From contig JAHHIF010000033.1 of the NCBI GenBank assembly GCA_019358875.1, forward strand, positions 1 to 64,000: 64,000 nt of DNA. Reading direction: 5' to 3'. This stretch comes from Symplocastrum torsivum CPER-KK1 (GTDB lineage Bacteria; Cyanobacteriota; Cyanobacteriia; Cyanobacteriales; Coleofasciculaceae). Below, in pieces: positions 51,695 through 61,015 of this stretch; the stretch's first letter is position 1, and each line of letters opens with the position of its first letter. Made by a program: the position numbers and the translations under genes. The notes under the pieces are model-generated. The model was not told the DNA's origin and ran no database searches. It saw only the letters and a program-made list of their open reading frames with translations.

Positions 51695-54286
51695 CTAGCG
51701 CCGCCATTGCAACTGTTCTGCAAGTCGCAGCATAAACTGACGTGCCAGCCTGATGGCTTCAAGATACTGCTGCTCCGTATTATGCTCTGACCAACTTCTC
51801 CCAGTTTTCTCCTTAATAAACCCAAAAACGGCCGCATGAACCAACGCGGAATTGCTGCGGAAATCCGGTTCGTGACCCTTGGCTTCGACTCGTGCGATCG
51901 CATCAATTAGCAACTGGGTTGGACGTTCAACCAACGAGCAACCATTGGTTCCATCTGGAATTAGATGCTTGGCATTAAACAAATTATTAATTAGACTCCG
52001 CACCTGCGCTCCATAACGAGCTTGAGTTTCCAGCTTCGCTTTGTCAGGACGCGCAACTGCCTCCGGGTGCGGCACCTCCACCACTTCCGTTGCCAACTCC
52101 GCCTCTAACCCCTTGAGAAACAACTCATAAGCTTGAGCAGGCATCGTATCCTTCAGCCGGACACCCCCAACAACAATCTCACCCTCGTCGTCCAAATCGA
52201 AGCCACGTTTTTGCAGTACCACTCGCCGAGAATAGTCTCGGTAAGAAATCAGTGACTCACCCACCAAAATCTGCCAGTCCAACCCAATGTGGGAGAGAAA
52301 ATTCGCAGGACTTAACTCCCTAACTTCCCTAGATTTACTGACATCCACCCCTACACCCTTGGGAAAATCATTCCACGCGGGTGTAATCTGCACACTTCGG
52401 TCATCAAGAACTGCTTCCACTTGAATAGAGTAGGTTCTGACGCTTCTAATTTGGCTCAACTTTTCACTAATCGCATCGACTTCTTGCTGCCAAGGTAAGG
52501 GAGTGGACTTCTCCTGCGTAACATCTCCGGCAAGCGGAGGCGAGTCTTGCTCCTCCCGTTGTGTTCCCCCGAAGTTTTTGGAGGTCATGTCTTCATCCAC
52601 ACCGTAAGAACCACCCGACTCCGACACCCGTGGACTCAACCCATTCCCATCAGACAAGTTCCCCGTCGAACGCAGTTCTTCCACTAACGAAAACTTGGGC
52701 AAAACTTCCTCCTTCGCCACCACTGGCACTCGCAGTTGCAAGACATCTCCGGGTTTCACCGTTGAAGTATCACTTAAATTGAGAATCGTTTCCCCAGCTT
52801 CGTACTCTGTTGTCAGCAACGGACGTACCCGTTCCCGCACAACGTCTTCTCGAATTACATCCGATGTCACACCCTGCTGAAACTTCCCAAATAACTCCCT
52901 GAGTCCTAACGCCGCATGAGTGACGACAACGCCCCAATTGGGATGAGTTAATTGGGGAAAGTTACCCGGTGCTTCCCCTGGCACTCGCCGCAAGGCTCTT
53001 CCCCATTCCTGTTCGGCAGGAGACATACTTTTGAGAATACACAAGCAGCAGGAGACGGAAATCCACTTATGGTCAAATCCGACACCGACTAATCCGCAAT
53101 GCACAATCACCCAGTAGTCACCGTTGTAAAAGCGCGACAAAATTGAGCTGGGACGACCGGCTAGGTCGTAAGAGTCATGCTCAGAATGGATAACACCGAC
53201 TCTTCCCTCCAAGACGGGGAAATTCTCTTCTAATAACTTGGCGACTCGATGGGTATGAGGAATGTTGAGCGCCCGGACGAGCATCGCCTGGGGTTGTCCT
53301 GTGCGTTCGCGCTTTCTCAATAAGATATCCACTGCCATCTCTAAGACGGGTATTGAGAAGGAATCGGCAAACAGAATCTGACGGAACCACTGCTTATCTG
53401 TCTCGGCTTTGTTGAGAAATTCCTCAAAGCTATATTCAGTTTCTGAGCCATCCTCCTCAACTAAGAACGCCGTAGAGGTGGCTTCTTTGTACATGAGCTT
53501 TTTAATCGGAGGTGGCTCAAGCGACCAGGCTTCCTGAAGGGTAAACTCATAATCAGCAACGGGTGCATATTTCAGCACGCTGCGTCCCAAGGCATCCGAC
53601 TCTTCTACTTGGGTATACCGAACGTGAGGCAGTGGTTGAGCATCGGAGCGGAACTTTGACCCGGTAAAATAGGTTAGTAACGCAAGGTCGAAGTAATTGC
53701 AAATCGTTCGATAACTATTTGCCGCCGAGAAATGCGCTTCATCGGTGATGAGGACACCCACTGAATTGGGTTCTATATCTCCTCGGCTTACTAAATTCAC
53801 CAAAAACTGTCGATTGCCAACCAGCATATCGGCTGTGTCTAGACAATAGGCATAGCTGTTGAAATCGCTGGCATCTAACTCAACAATCTTGGGGGGTGGC
53901 ACTCCTGGGGGCAGAATCTTGAGCTGATAAAGCGGCCATTGGTCGTAGAGTGGACGATGCTTGTGGTCAGTCGGGAAGTCCCTCAAAAATCGGCTGCGGA
54001 GTGTGCAATTATCCGACAAGAACAAGGCTGTTTTTCCCAGCATCCAGGGTGCAAGGATAAAGGGAGTAATCGCTTGCATCAGGGTTTTACCTGTACCAAC
54101 GCCTGCGAGAATTAACGCCGCCTCTCGCTGATGTCCATCCATCTCTCCTCGACAAGCTTTCTGGTAGATGGCGAGTAGTGCTTGTTGCTGATGGGGATAA
54201 AGTTCTGTCTGTCCTTGAAGTATCCGGTGCAGGACAAGCGAGTGATACTTTAGGAAGTAATTGTCATCTGACCTCATCACTTGCAT
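51695..54286 (-). CDS. DEAD/DEAH-box helicase-like protein
   Basis: An 863-residue superfamily 2 ATPase. YPHQQQALLAIY is the Q-motif-like entry, LAGVGTGKTLMQA Walker A, VLITDEAHF Walker B (DEAH), and TYFTGSKF the next conserved block; motif VI lies in PAEQEWGRALRRVPGE. The C-terminal 350 residues are unique and have no recognised domain. It resembles plasmid- or phage-borne helicases of restriction-like systems, but no nuclease domain is seen. A small HNH gene is just upstream on the same strand (73 bases), so the two may form a unit. Confidence 0.82.
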   Translation of the reverse strand: MQVMRSDDNYFLKYHSLVLHRILQGQTELYPHQQQALLAIYQKACRGEMDGHQREAALILAGVGTGKTLMQAITPFILAPWMLGKTALFLSDNCTLRSRFLRDFPTDHKHRPLYDQWPLYQLKILPPGVPPPKIVELDASDFNSYAYCLDTADMLVGNRQFLVNLVSRGDIEPNSVGVLITDEAHFSAANSYRTICNYFDLALLTYFTGSKFRSDAQPLPHVRYTQVEESDALGRSVLKYAPVADYEFTLQEAWSLEPPPIKKLMYKEATSTAFLVEEDGSETEYSFEEFLNKAETDKQWFRQILFADSFSIPVLEMAVDILLRKRERTGQPQAMLVRALNIPHTHRVAKLLEENFPVLEGRVGVIHSEHDSYDLAGRPSSILSRFYNGDYWVIVHCGLVGVGFDHKWISVSCCLCILKSMSPAEQEWGRALRRVPGEAPGNFPQLTHPNWGVVVTHAALGLRELFGKFQQGVTSDVIREDVVRERVRPLLTTEYEAGETILNLSDTSTVKPGDVLQLRVPVVAKEEVLPKFSLVEELRSTGNLSDGNGLSPRVSESGGSYGVDEDMTSKNFGGTQREEQDSPPLAGDVTQEKSTPLPWQQEVDAISEKLSQIRSVRTYSIQVEAVLDDRSVQITPAWNDFPKGVGVDVSKSREVRELSPANFLSHIGLDWQILVGESLISYRDYSRRVVLQKRGFDLDDEGEIVVGGVRLKDTMPAQAYELFLKGLEAELATEVVEVPHPEAVARPDKAKLETQARYGAQVRSLINNLFNAKHLIPDGTNGCSLVERPTQLLIDAIARVEAKGHEPDFRSNSALVHAAVFGFIKEKTGRSWSEHNTEQQYLEAIRLARQFMLRLAEQLQWRR

Positions 54287-54359
54287 CAGGGAGTGGGGAT
54301 AGACGTTCGTTTCAATTTCTCTTGGGCAGTGGAGACTCTTTCAGGCGCCGGATTGTTCT

Positions 54360-54599
54360 CTACTCTCCTTCAAGTTTGTCGGATTTGCGTCTGTTGCAAT
54401 CTGTACATAAGGCTAGCGCATTCCACACTTCGGTGGCTCCTCCTTGAGCAAAGGGGAGTTTGTGGTCGGCTTCAAAATTCTCCTCGCTCAAAGTTGTGCC
54501 ACAGTACTGACATTTGTAATTCGCTCTCCGCAAAATCAAGAGTTTTTGAGTTTTTGTAAAGCAGCGTCTTGCCAACTCAAATGTTCCTTCGGCTCTCAT
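54360..54599 (-). CDS. Small HNH endonuclease
   Basis: 79 residues. YKCQYCGTTL, ADHKLPFAQGG and NALALCTDCNRRKSD form the HNH/beta-beta-alpha-metal nuclease motif, with two CxxC pairs binding zinc. It starts ATG at 54599. It lies 73 bases ahead of the DEAH helicase on the same strand. Such tiny HNH proteins act as nucleases in mobile elements and defence loci; function is inferred. Confidence 0.85.
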   Translation of the reverse strand: MRAEGTFELARRCFTKTQKLLILRRANYKCQYCGTTLSEENFEADHKLPFAQGGATEVWNALALCTDCNRRKSDKLEGE

Positions 54600-54895
54600 G
54601 CAAGGCTATTTTAAAGCTTACAAACAGTTGTGTTCGGCTTAGTCGCGATCGCGCACTCGCTCGGTTGAGGGGTATTTACAGCCGCGATCGCACCTAACCC
54701 CACTTCCAAACCTATTGACTCAAAAATCAGGAGCTATGAATATTGGTGCTGAGAGGCGATCGCACAATGGCTCGAAGCCAGTGGAGAAAACGAGCGGATG
54801 ATACCCCTCATTTCACAATGTAATCACAAAGCCTTTAATGCAATATCGCACTTTACAAAAGTGTTTGTCTATTGTGTTAAGCATTGTTAATTTCA

Positions 54896-56568
54896 TTAGC
54901 CTAAATGATTTGAAAGTCTCAAAGCCAGCCCTGCAAGGGCAAGAACGGGATTGGCTGCCGTGCTGATGGGCATGACAGACATATCACAAATATATAGTCC
55001 AGTGGTGCCTCGAACTTTGAGGTCTTCATCTACAACCGACTCATTATTGAAGCTAGCGTTGCGGTTAGCTTTCCACGCCATCCGCAAGGTGCCACAGGAG
55101 TGATGAACAGTACCCCAACCAAAAGGCCATTGCTTGCCAGTACCCTCGCCATACTCACCGGTAACAAAGTCCACATCGTTGAATTCTGCGAAAACACGGT
55201 TTCTTGTTTGGTTGAGTAAATCGAAAAACTCTTGTTGTCCTTTACTCCAGCCTGCGAGAGCCGGGAAGCGAGACTGCAGTAAATCATTCAGATTTGAAAA
55301 GCGTTTGAAGCTGATGTCAGGAGTGTAGTTATCGTTGGCGTGGGAGAAAATTCCATTCTCATCATCAAGGCAATTCCCAAAGCTGAACTTGATATCTACA
55401 CGGTTTTTACTGGTATCATCAACGATTGGTTCGGCAGACAGATCGTTGTTTCTCAAGTGCCAGTATTCGTGATTGACATTCATTTCGATATTGAAAGGAT
55501 AGATGACATGACCATTAACATCACGATTGCCACGTGAGTAGAAGATGAGCTTTGCATGATCACTGCGACTGAGGTCAATCCGTGAACTGTTTCTTCCCAC
55601 AGACGAGACATAAGCCTGAGACTCCCCGGTAACAGGATGGTCTGTTAAGCCAAAACCTACCAGTTGCTGAATATGATCAGGCAGGCTTTGATAGACAGCG
55701 GAGCGATTGATCAGCTTGGGACTTTCTGTAGAACCTGCAGCAATGACAACTTTAGGGGAGTAGTAGCTGACCTGCTCTCCTGTAATAGTGTTAGTAGTTT
55801 TGACTTCATACCAGTCAAACGGCACGCTTTGGATGGATTCTACAAAGCTGTTGAGCTTGATGAAGAGTCCTTTACTGTTTTGATCAGCACCAGGTGTTAG
55901 GCCAACCTGGTTGATAAGCAGTTCAGCCGTGTTAAACACACCTGTTGATTCTACAAAGAATTTATCCTGAGGTGTGCCGTCGGGATTAAGATATGGTTGA
56001 TGCAAGGCACGAGGCGTCTGCTTTATCTCAAAATCATCATTCAGATCGCTGTTCTGAAATACTTCACTAGGTCTTTCGCCTTATCGCCCAGTGAGAACGA
56101 TGTATTCATCCGGTCAGTGGCCAAGTCGAAGTACTTTGAAACCAAATCCTGACGCACGTTTTCTGGAAAGAACTCCATCTCCCAACTCTGAGGTTCCGGA
56201 ATCAGTCCAGACCAAAAAATAGAACGCCCACCAAAACATAATTGGGGCTTAGCACCAATGTAATGAGAATCGCTAGGTAACTGATTAAAGTTGCCTACTT
56301 CAAAGTGCGTGGCCACCGAACCGTTGGGTATGCGACTGATGTTATAGACATGGGTCGGATAAATGAAGGAACCAGCGTCCAAGACCAAAATGCGATGACT
56401 TTGCCCCAGCCGATCCGCCAAGTCGTCCGCCAGGATGCCGCCGCCTATCCCAGAACCAATGATAATGAAGTCAAAATCTTTATTGTCGCCGTCATAGTCT
56501 CGGATTAAGCGAGTATGGGCTTGAGGTTTTTCTGCAACCAGATTTACGTAATTGTTCTGAAATGGCAT
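54896..56568 (-). pseudogene. GMC family oxidoreductase split by a frameshift
   Basis: Two frames form one gene. The first (56568 to 56041, 175 residues) has the FAD-binding IIIGSGIGGGILADDLA and ILVLDAGS. The second (56040 region to 54896) continues with VFQNSDLNDDFEIKQTPRAL, IAAGSTESPKL, and near its end SCGTLRM, LYICDMSVMPISTAANPVL, the C-terminal GMC block with the active-site His/Asn area. The break lies near 56050-56060 and needs a one- or two-base change. The joined length (about 555) is normal for the family. The gene is inactive unless this is a sequencing error or a programmed shift. Confidence 0.75.
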
Positions 56569-56694
56569 CTGTCTTATCCTTGGCTTTTCAGAATTACTTT
56601 AGTTACTAAAATACATGAGCTCACTTGACTAGGCAGTATAGGAAAGCTCTGATAATCTAACTGACCCACCAATGCTGGCTAACTACGTATTCAA

Positions 56695-56910
56695 CGTCAG
56701 ATGTGCTGGATAACACCTTTACCTTCCAGGATTATCCGTCAGATCTGCTGGATAATACCCTAGTTTTAAGGAATTAAACAGAAATTTTGTAGGTTAAGTT
56801 CGGGATATTAAGTGTTATCCATCACTTTTGATAGTTAATCCGGAAATTTTAGGTGTTATCCGTTACTTTTGCTGGATACCACCCCCTATATCGGACTTAT
56901 CCAGCCTTAT
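56695..56910. repeat. Iteron-like cluster, possible replication origin or operator array
   Basis: CGTCAGATGTGCTGGATAAC and its near copy CGTCAGATCTGCTGGATAAT start at 56695 and 56737 (42 bases apart). In the other orientation GTGTTATCCATCACTTTTG and GTGTTATCCGTTACTTTTG start at 56812 and 56853 (41 apart). All share TTATCC or GGATAA, and further TTATCC copies occur at about 56732, 56898 and 56908. The spacing of about four helical turns suits cooperative protein binding. Confidence 0.55.
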
Positions 56911-57458
56911 CCTAATGTCGCAACCTACTGCTCCAATGCGGCTTTATTGCTGGAAGCAGAGCCATATTGGAGCATACTAGGGCGGAATATTGGAACGAGT
57001 GAGATCGCTCCTCGCTGATTTGTTGGGTTGAGTACTGTCAAGTCCTTGCTTGTGAATCAGTAGATAACGTGAAACCAAACATGACTCGATTGGGCGGTCG
57101 CACCAGGATTGAGGTGGAGAAGCAGTGATGAGTGTCGGGTTTCATCCTTTAACCCGACCTACAAGATCGGGCGATCGCATTCAGTTAAAGGATACAATAT
57201 CAGTGACTTTGCTCTAGACTTGAAGACGCTCCAAACTCATTGGTTGTCTCGATCCCAATCCCAGAGTCAAAGCTCTGCATAGTGATGTTCGTGAAGGAAA
57301 GTATGGTGTAGATGAAGGGGTTGTATGCAAAGGAGGCAGTGCTGCCGATGAGTTGTGGATGGTGAAGATTTAAACATACGTCTACATGAAAAAGCTGTAA
57401 CAAGCGTTACGCGAATGTTTGGGGCAGCTCACATAGAGTTTTTTCCTTAAAAGTCGGG

Positions 57459-57484
57459 ACATCCAGGAAAATTTTCCTGGATGT
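57459..57484. repeat. Second palindrome family, copy 3
   Basis: A 26-bp perfect palindrome with half-site ACATCCAGGAAAA, identical to the copy inside the methyltransferase gene. Confidence 0.85.
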
Positions 57485-57730
57485 TGTCATCAGTTTCGGC
57501 AATCTCGCGTGATGCGTTAGCTCTTAAGAAAGCCGCTCCAAAGAGAGCAGCAGCGCTGACGCTCGTGCCTCGCTATCGCTTTGCTACGCAAACGCAAACG
57601 CAAACCCATCACGCGCTCGCTGGCATTATGATCGGCAATCTCTATCTCTAGTAAGAAGGAAGAACCTGATATAGCTCTAAGATGGGGAAACTACTCTGCC
57701 TTCGGTAAGAATTACGGAGTAATTTTTGCT

Positions 57731-58627
57731 ATGCCCAACAGCATCGGTGATGTTCTTGAACCCGAAGTTAAAGATTTGGGTGGATTTGAGGCAAGGCGCG
57801 TCTTGCCTCACCCCACTCGGCAGATGGTCGGACCGTTCATCTTTTTCGACCATCTCGGCCCTGCTACCTTGGCAGCGGGTCAAGGGATGGATGTGCGACC
57901 GCATCCGCATATCAATTTAGCGACGGTGACTTACTTATTTGAAGGGGTGCTGCTCCATAGCGATAGTCTCAATGTTGTTCAAGAAATTCATCCTGGAGCA
58001 GTTAACTGGATGACGGCAGGTCGTGGCATTGTCCATTCGGAGCGATCGCCCAATGCCGAGAGGAGTCGCGAAAGACGGCTACATGGCATTCAGACGTGGC
58101 TCGCACTTCCAGAGGAACATGAGGAGACCGAACCTTGGTTTCGTCACTACTCAGCTACTGATATCCCCACTTGGCAAGATGGGGGTGTCGAAATCACACT
58201 GATTGCAGGGCAGGCGTATGGTCGCACCTCCCCCGTCCAAACGTTCTCGCCGATGATTTACCTCGATGTACAACTGCCAACTGGAACTCAGTTCACGCTG
58301 CCTCCGGACTATAGTGAACAAGCCGTCTACAGTGTTACAGACGGTCTGAGCCTAAATGGCGAACCGCTGGAGCCACAACGAATGCTCGTACTGAACCCCA
58401 ATCGGACTGTGAGCATTAGTGCGAAAGCCGACGCTCGTTGCATTGTGGTAGGTGGTGAACCTGTCGGTGAGCGGCACAAGTGGTGGAATTTTGTCTCTAG
58501 CCGCCTTGAGCGCATTGAGCAAGCGAAGGCGGACTGGAAGAACGGACGGTTTGAGCGGGTTCCACACGAAACGGAGTTTATCCCACTGCCTGAAGAACCC
58601 CTTTCGCTGCCTGAACAACCCATGTAA
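57731..58627 (+). CDS. Pirin family protein
   Basis: A 298-residue two-domain cupin. The metal-binding set is visible in [18 protein letters not shown] (two His) and the following [38 protein letters not shown] is typical of the pirin core. Bacterial pirins bind Fe and may have quercetinase activity or regulate enzymes; the role here is unknown. It ends nine bases before a WD40 remnant. Confidence 0.9.
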   Translation: MPNSIGDVLEPEVKDLGGFEARRVLPHPTRQMVGPFIFFDHLGPATLAAGQGMDVRPHPHINLATVTYLFEGVLLHSDSLNVVQEIHPGAVNWMTAGRGIVHSERSPNAERSRERRLHGIQTWLALPEEHEETEPWFRHYSATDIPTWQDGGVEITLIAGQAYGRTSPVQTFSPMIYLDVQLPTGTQFTLPPDYSEQAVYSVTDGLSLNGEPLEPQRMLVLNPNRTVSISAKADARCIVVGGEPVGERHKWWNFVSSRLERIEQAKADWKNGRFERVPHETEFIPLPEEPLSLPEQPM

Positions 58628-58635
58628 AGGTAGTG

Positions 58636-58809
58636 GTTTATGGGATACAACTATCAAGCTTTGGGATGTTCACACTGGGCAGGAACTTCGCACACTCATA
58701 GGGCATTCAGATGCAGTTTTTTCCGTTGCTTTTAGCCCAGACGGACAGACCTTGGCTACTGGAAGTAAGGAAGGATAAAACCATCAAGATTTGGCAAGTC
58801 CCTCAATAG
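58636..58809 (+). pseudogene. WD40 repeat protein, 3' remnant
   Basis: A plus-strand piece reads [20 protein letters not shown] and [16 protein letters not shown], then shifts frame to [11 protein letters not shown] and stops. That is one and a half WD40 blades with the usual GH...WD signature. The beginning is missing and a one-base shift breaks the end, so this is the 3' end of a lost WD40 gene. Confidence 0.75.
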
Positions 58810-58900
58810 AAGTTTATTTGAGAGTGATCGTGCTTTGCCTCAGAGGTGTGATCGCTCCATCCTCTTCCCAATAAATCCTCACCTATAAAGGGTTTCTTCT

Positions 58901-59025
58901 CAAGGAAGGTACGCCTGCCCCCGTGAAAAACTGCCAGACTTAGAATAGGATGAGTTTCTGAGGTTCCCTGTGAAGCTAGAGAACATACTTTTACCCCTAG
59001 GAATCCTGGCAGTGGTAGCGATCGC
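58901..59025 (+). repeat. Left direct repeat (SOUL promoter and first codons)
   Basis: 125 bases match 59953-60077 with few changes, starting CAAGGAAGGT and running through the GTG start of the SOUL gene and its first 18 codons. Confidence 0.85.
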
Positions 59026-59095
59026 ACCATCCTCCTCCAAGCCCACTCCCGCAAAGCTGAAGCAGTACCAAAAGCGATCGCTCTCACTCCCATAA
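58970..59095 (+). pseudogene. Truncated SOUL heme-binding gene copy
   Basis: GTG 58970 opens VKLENILLPLGILAVVAIA, the membrane-anchor start of the intact SOUL gene at 60022, and then continues into unrelated residues to a TAA at 59095. Only the signal-anchor part is kept. Confidence 0.75.
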
Positions 59096-59131
59096 GCTAC
59101 GATAAATCCGAAGACCTTCTAGAGAAAACCC

Positions 59132-59476
59132 ATGTCTGAGCAAGTGCGTTACATTACCAACGAGCAGGGGGAGCGAGTTGGCGTCTTGTTAGATTTGGAA
59201 GCGTATAATCGACTAGCGAACCCATTAGCTCTAGATGACGAGTGCTTAATTGGCTTAAGCCAAGATGAGCTGCAAGCGTTAGCCGATAGTAAGCTAGCTC
59301 CCGCCGCACAAAATCAATTGAACGATTTGCTAGTTCAGAATGCAGAATCTCAACTCTCTGCCGATGAAGTTGCAAATCTAGACCGTCTCTTAGCACAAGT
59401 CGATCAACTAACAATTCTCAAAACCAGAGCCAGATACACTCTACACTGCCTAGAAACATTGGCAACGGTAGCGTGA
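59132..59476 (+). CDS. Unknown small acidic protein paired with an HNH gene
   Basis: 114 residues, acidic, without membrane segments. The start YITNEQGERVGVLLDLEAYN resembles the N-terminal strand-helix of antitoxin-like proteins, and the rest is predicted helical with many Leu and Gln (LDRLLAQVDQLTILKTRARY). Its stop overlaps the GTG of the HNH frame (GTGA), so the two are translationally coupled. An antitoxin or accessory role is a guess from layout. Confidence 0.65.
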   Translation: MSEQVRYITNEQGERVGVLLDLEAYNRLANPLALDDECLIGLSQDELQALADSKLAPAAQNQLNDLLVQNAESQLSADEVANLDRLLAQVDQLTILKTRARYTLHCLETLATVA

Positions 59477-59901
59477 GCGCTTATATTCCTGTTGAGTTGC
59501 AGTGACAAGTTCGCTCCCATTTTAGGAATTGCTGCGCCTACTGCCGCACGGCTGAAGCTCTGACGGTTGCAATTTTTGAATTTGAACACATTGTCCCCCG
59601 CTCGGCTGGTGGAGAGACAATTTTCCAGAATCTCTGCCTCTCCTGTCCTACCTGTAATCGCTACAAAGCCACTCTCCAAACAGCATTAGACCCCACTACC
59701 CAGCAGACGGTTCCTTTGTTTCATCCCTATCATCAAGTGTGGGAGGAGCATTTTACGTGGAGTGAGGATGGGACAGAGTTAGTAGGGTTGACACCTATTG
59801 GTCGAGCAACAATTGCTGCATTGAAGATGAATCGTCCCCAGTTGATTCGGGTGCGTCGGATGTGGGTGAAGGTAGGGGAACATCCACCAAAATTTGAGTG
59901 A
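59473..59901 (+). pseudogene. HNH endonuclease gene with in-frame TGA at codon 11
   Basis: GTG 59473 opens SAYIPVELQ, then TGA (59503-59505), and the same frame goes on with QVRSHFRNCCAYCRTAEAL, EFEHIVPRSAGGETIFQNLC and SCPTCNRYK. These are the CxxC, E-H and CxxC parts of an HNH nuclease. The stop replaces what is probably CGA (Arg). No downstream start exists before the first CxxC. The downstream part is well kept, so the stop looks recent. Confidence 0.75.
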
Positions 59902-60021
59902 GCGAAGAAGTGCTGTGTCGAGAGAGAATTGCGATCGCATGATTGCGCTGTGCAAGGAAGGTGCGCCTGTCCCGGTGAAAAACTGCCAGACTTAGAATAG
60001 GATGAATTTCTGAGGTTCCCA

Positions 60022-60642
60022 GTGAAGCTAGAGAACATACTATTACCCGTAGGAATCCTGGCAGTGGTGGCGATCGCTTTCTTCGCCTACAGTGCTACTG
60101 CTGCTCCCTTACCAGAAGGATTTCCCCCTCCAACACCAGAAGGGCAAATTGAAGTCAAACAATATCCGGCATACCGTTCTGCCACAGTTCGCTATTCAGG
60201 AGAACTCTCAATGGCAGCCAATAGAGCGTTTGACCCTCTCTATCGCCACATCAGCTCTAACAATATCTCCATGACGGCTCCAGTGGAAACCCGTTATCCA
60301 GTTAGCACTCTGGAAGCCAGTGAGATAGGCGCACCCAATGAACGAGGTGAAGCGCTTGTTTCATTCCTCTACCGCAGCACTGACATCTACCCTTCTGAGA
60401 TTGCACAAAACATTCAGGTAGAAGATATCGCATCCATGACAGTCATCAGCCTTGGGCTAAAAGGCAGCTACGATTACTCCAGCTACCAAAAGAACATAGA
60501 GCGGTTACGAGAGTGGTTAGCGCAGCACCCGGAGTGGACTGTCGTCGGTTCACCTCGCCGCTTCTTCTACGATGCTCCCTATGTCCCCGAACCTGCCAAG
60601 CGCAGTGAAATCCAAATTCCAATTCGTCGGGTAGATGGTTAG
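60022..60642 (+). CDS. SOUL family heme-binding protein
   Basis: 206 residues starting at GTG. A signal-anchor (LLPVGILAVVAIAFFAYSA) is followed by the SOUL domain: IEVKQYPAYRSATVRYSG, RHISSNNISMTAPVETRYPV and FFYDAPYVPEP at the C terminus. The family binds heme or tetrapyrroles. The location at the membrane or periplasm follows from the N terminus. Its promoter and first codons are duplicated at 58901-59025. It overlaps by four bases the convergent ABM gene. Confidence 0.9.
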   Translation: MKLENILLPVGILAVVAIAFFAYSATAAPLPEGFPPPTPEGQIEVKQYPAYRSATVRYSGELSMAANRAFDPLYRHISSNNISMTAPVETRYPVSTLEASEIGAPNERGEALVSFLYRSTDIYPSEIAQNIQVEDIASMTVISLGLKGSYDYSSYQKNIERLREWLAQHPEWTVVGSPRRFFYDAPYVPEPAKRSEIQIPIRRVDG

Positions 60643-60935
60643 CGAAAAGCAACGACCTCATAGTGTTCCACTGTTGGGAATGGGTCATAAAAGTGATGCA
60701 ACAAGGAACGCCACTCTTGGTACTCTGGCGATTGTCGAAACCCAATGGTGTGATCTTCTAACGAATGCCAGCGCACAAGTAGAATATAGCGGTTTGTGGT
60801 TTCTAAGCAACGTTGGAGTTCATGAGAAATATACCCTGGCATGGAGGCAATGATGGTTGAAGCTGTTTTAAAAGCCGTTTCAAACTCATTAACCATACTG
60901 GGCTTAACATCAAGGATTGCAACCTCTAGTATCAT
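60639..60935 (-). CDS. Antibiotic biosynthesis monooxygenase (ABM) family protein
   Basis: 98 residues from ATG 60935 (MILEVAILDVKP). The ferredoxin-like dimeric alpha+beta barrel pattern is seen: VNEFETAFKTASTIIASMPG, RYILLVRWHSLEDHTIGFR and WRSLLHHFYDPFPTVEHYEV. The frame extends upstream to 60971. Such proteins include small monooxygenases and stress-response enzymes; substrate unknown. Its end overlaps the SOUL gene by four bases, convergent. Confidence 0.88.
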   Translation of the reverse strand: MILEVAILDVKPSMVNEFETAFKTASTIIASMPGYISHELQRCLETTNRYILLVRWHSLEDHTIGFRQSPEYQEWRSLLHHFYDPFPTVEHYEVVAFR

Positions 60936-61015
60936 GGGCTGGATGTTTTTACCACGGATACTATAGTACAAGGTACGCTCTTGGTCGCGGATGCTTTCAC
61001 AGCACCCCCTTCTCT

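Larger units (their letters stand above)
56569..57730. other. Long non-coding region with iteron-like cluster
   Basis: No supported gene over 1.1 kb. It holds a cluster of TTATCC/GGATAA repeats (56695-56910), the third copy of the second palindrome family (57459-57484) and a short ACGCAA tandem (about 57587-57604). Confidence 0.55.

Noticed and set aside
57490-57651. Minus-strand peptide IEIADHNASERVM suggesting an IS66-type transposase end
   Set aside because: The match is limited to a few residues and is embedded in tandem ACGCAA repeats; not enough to call.
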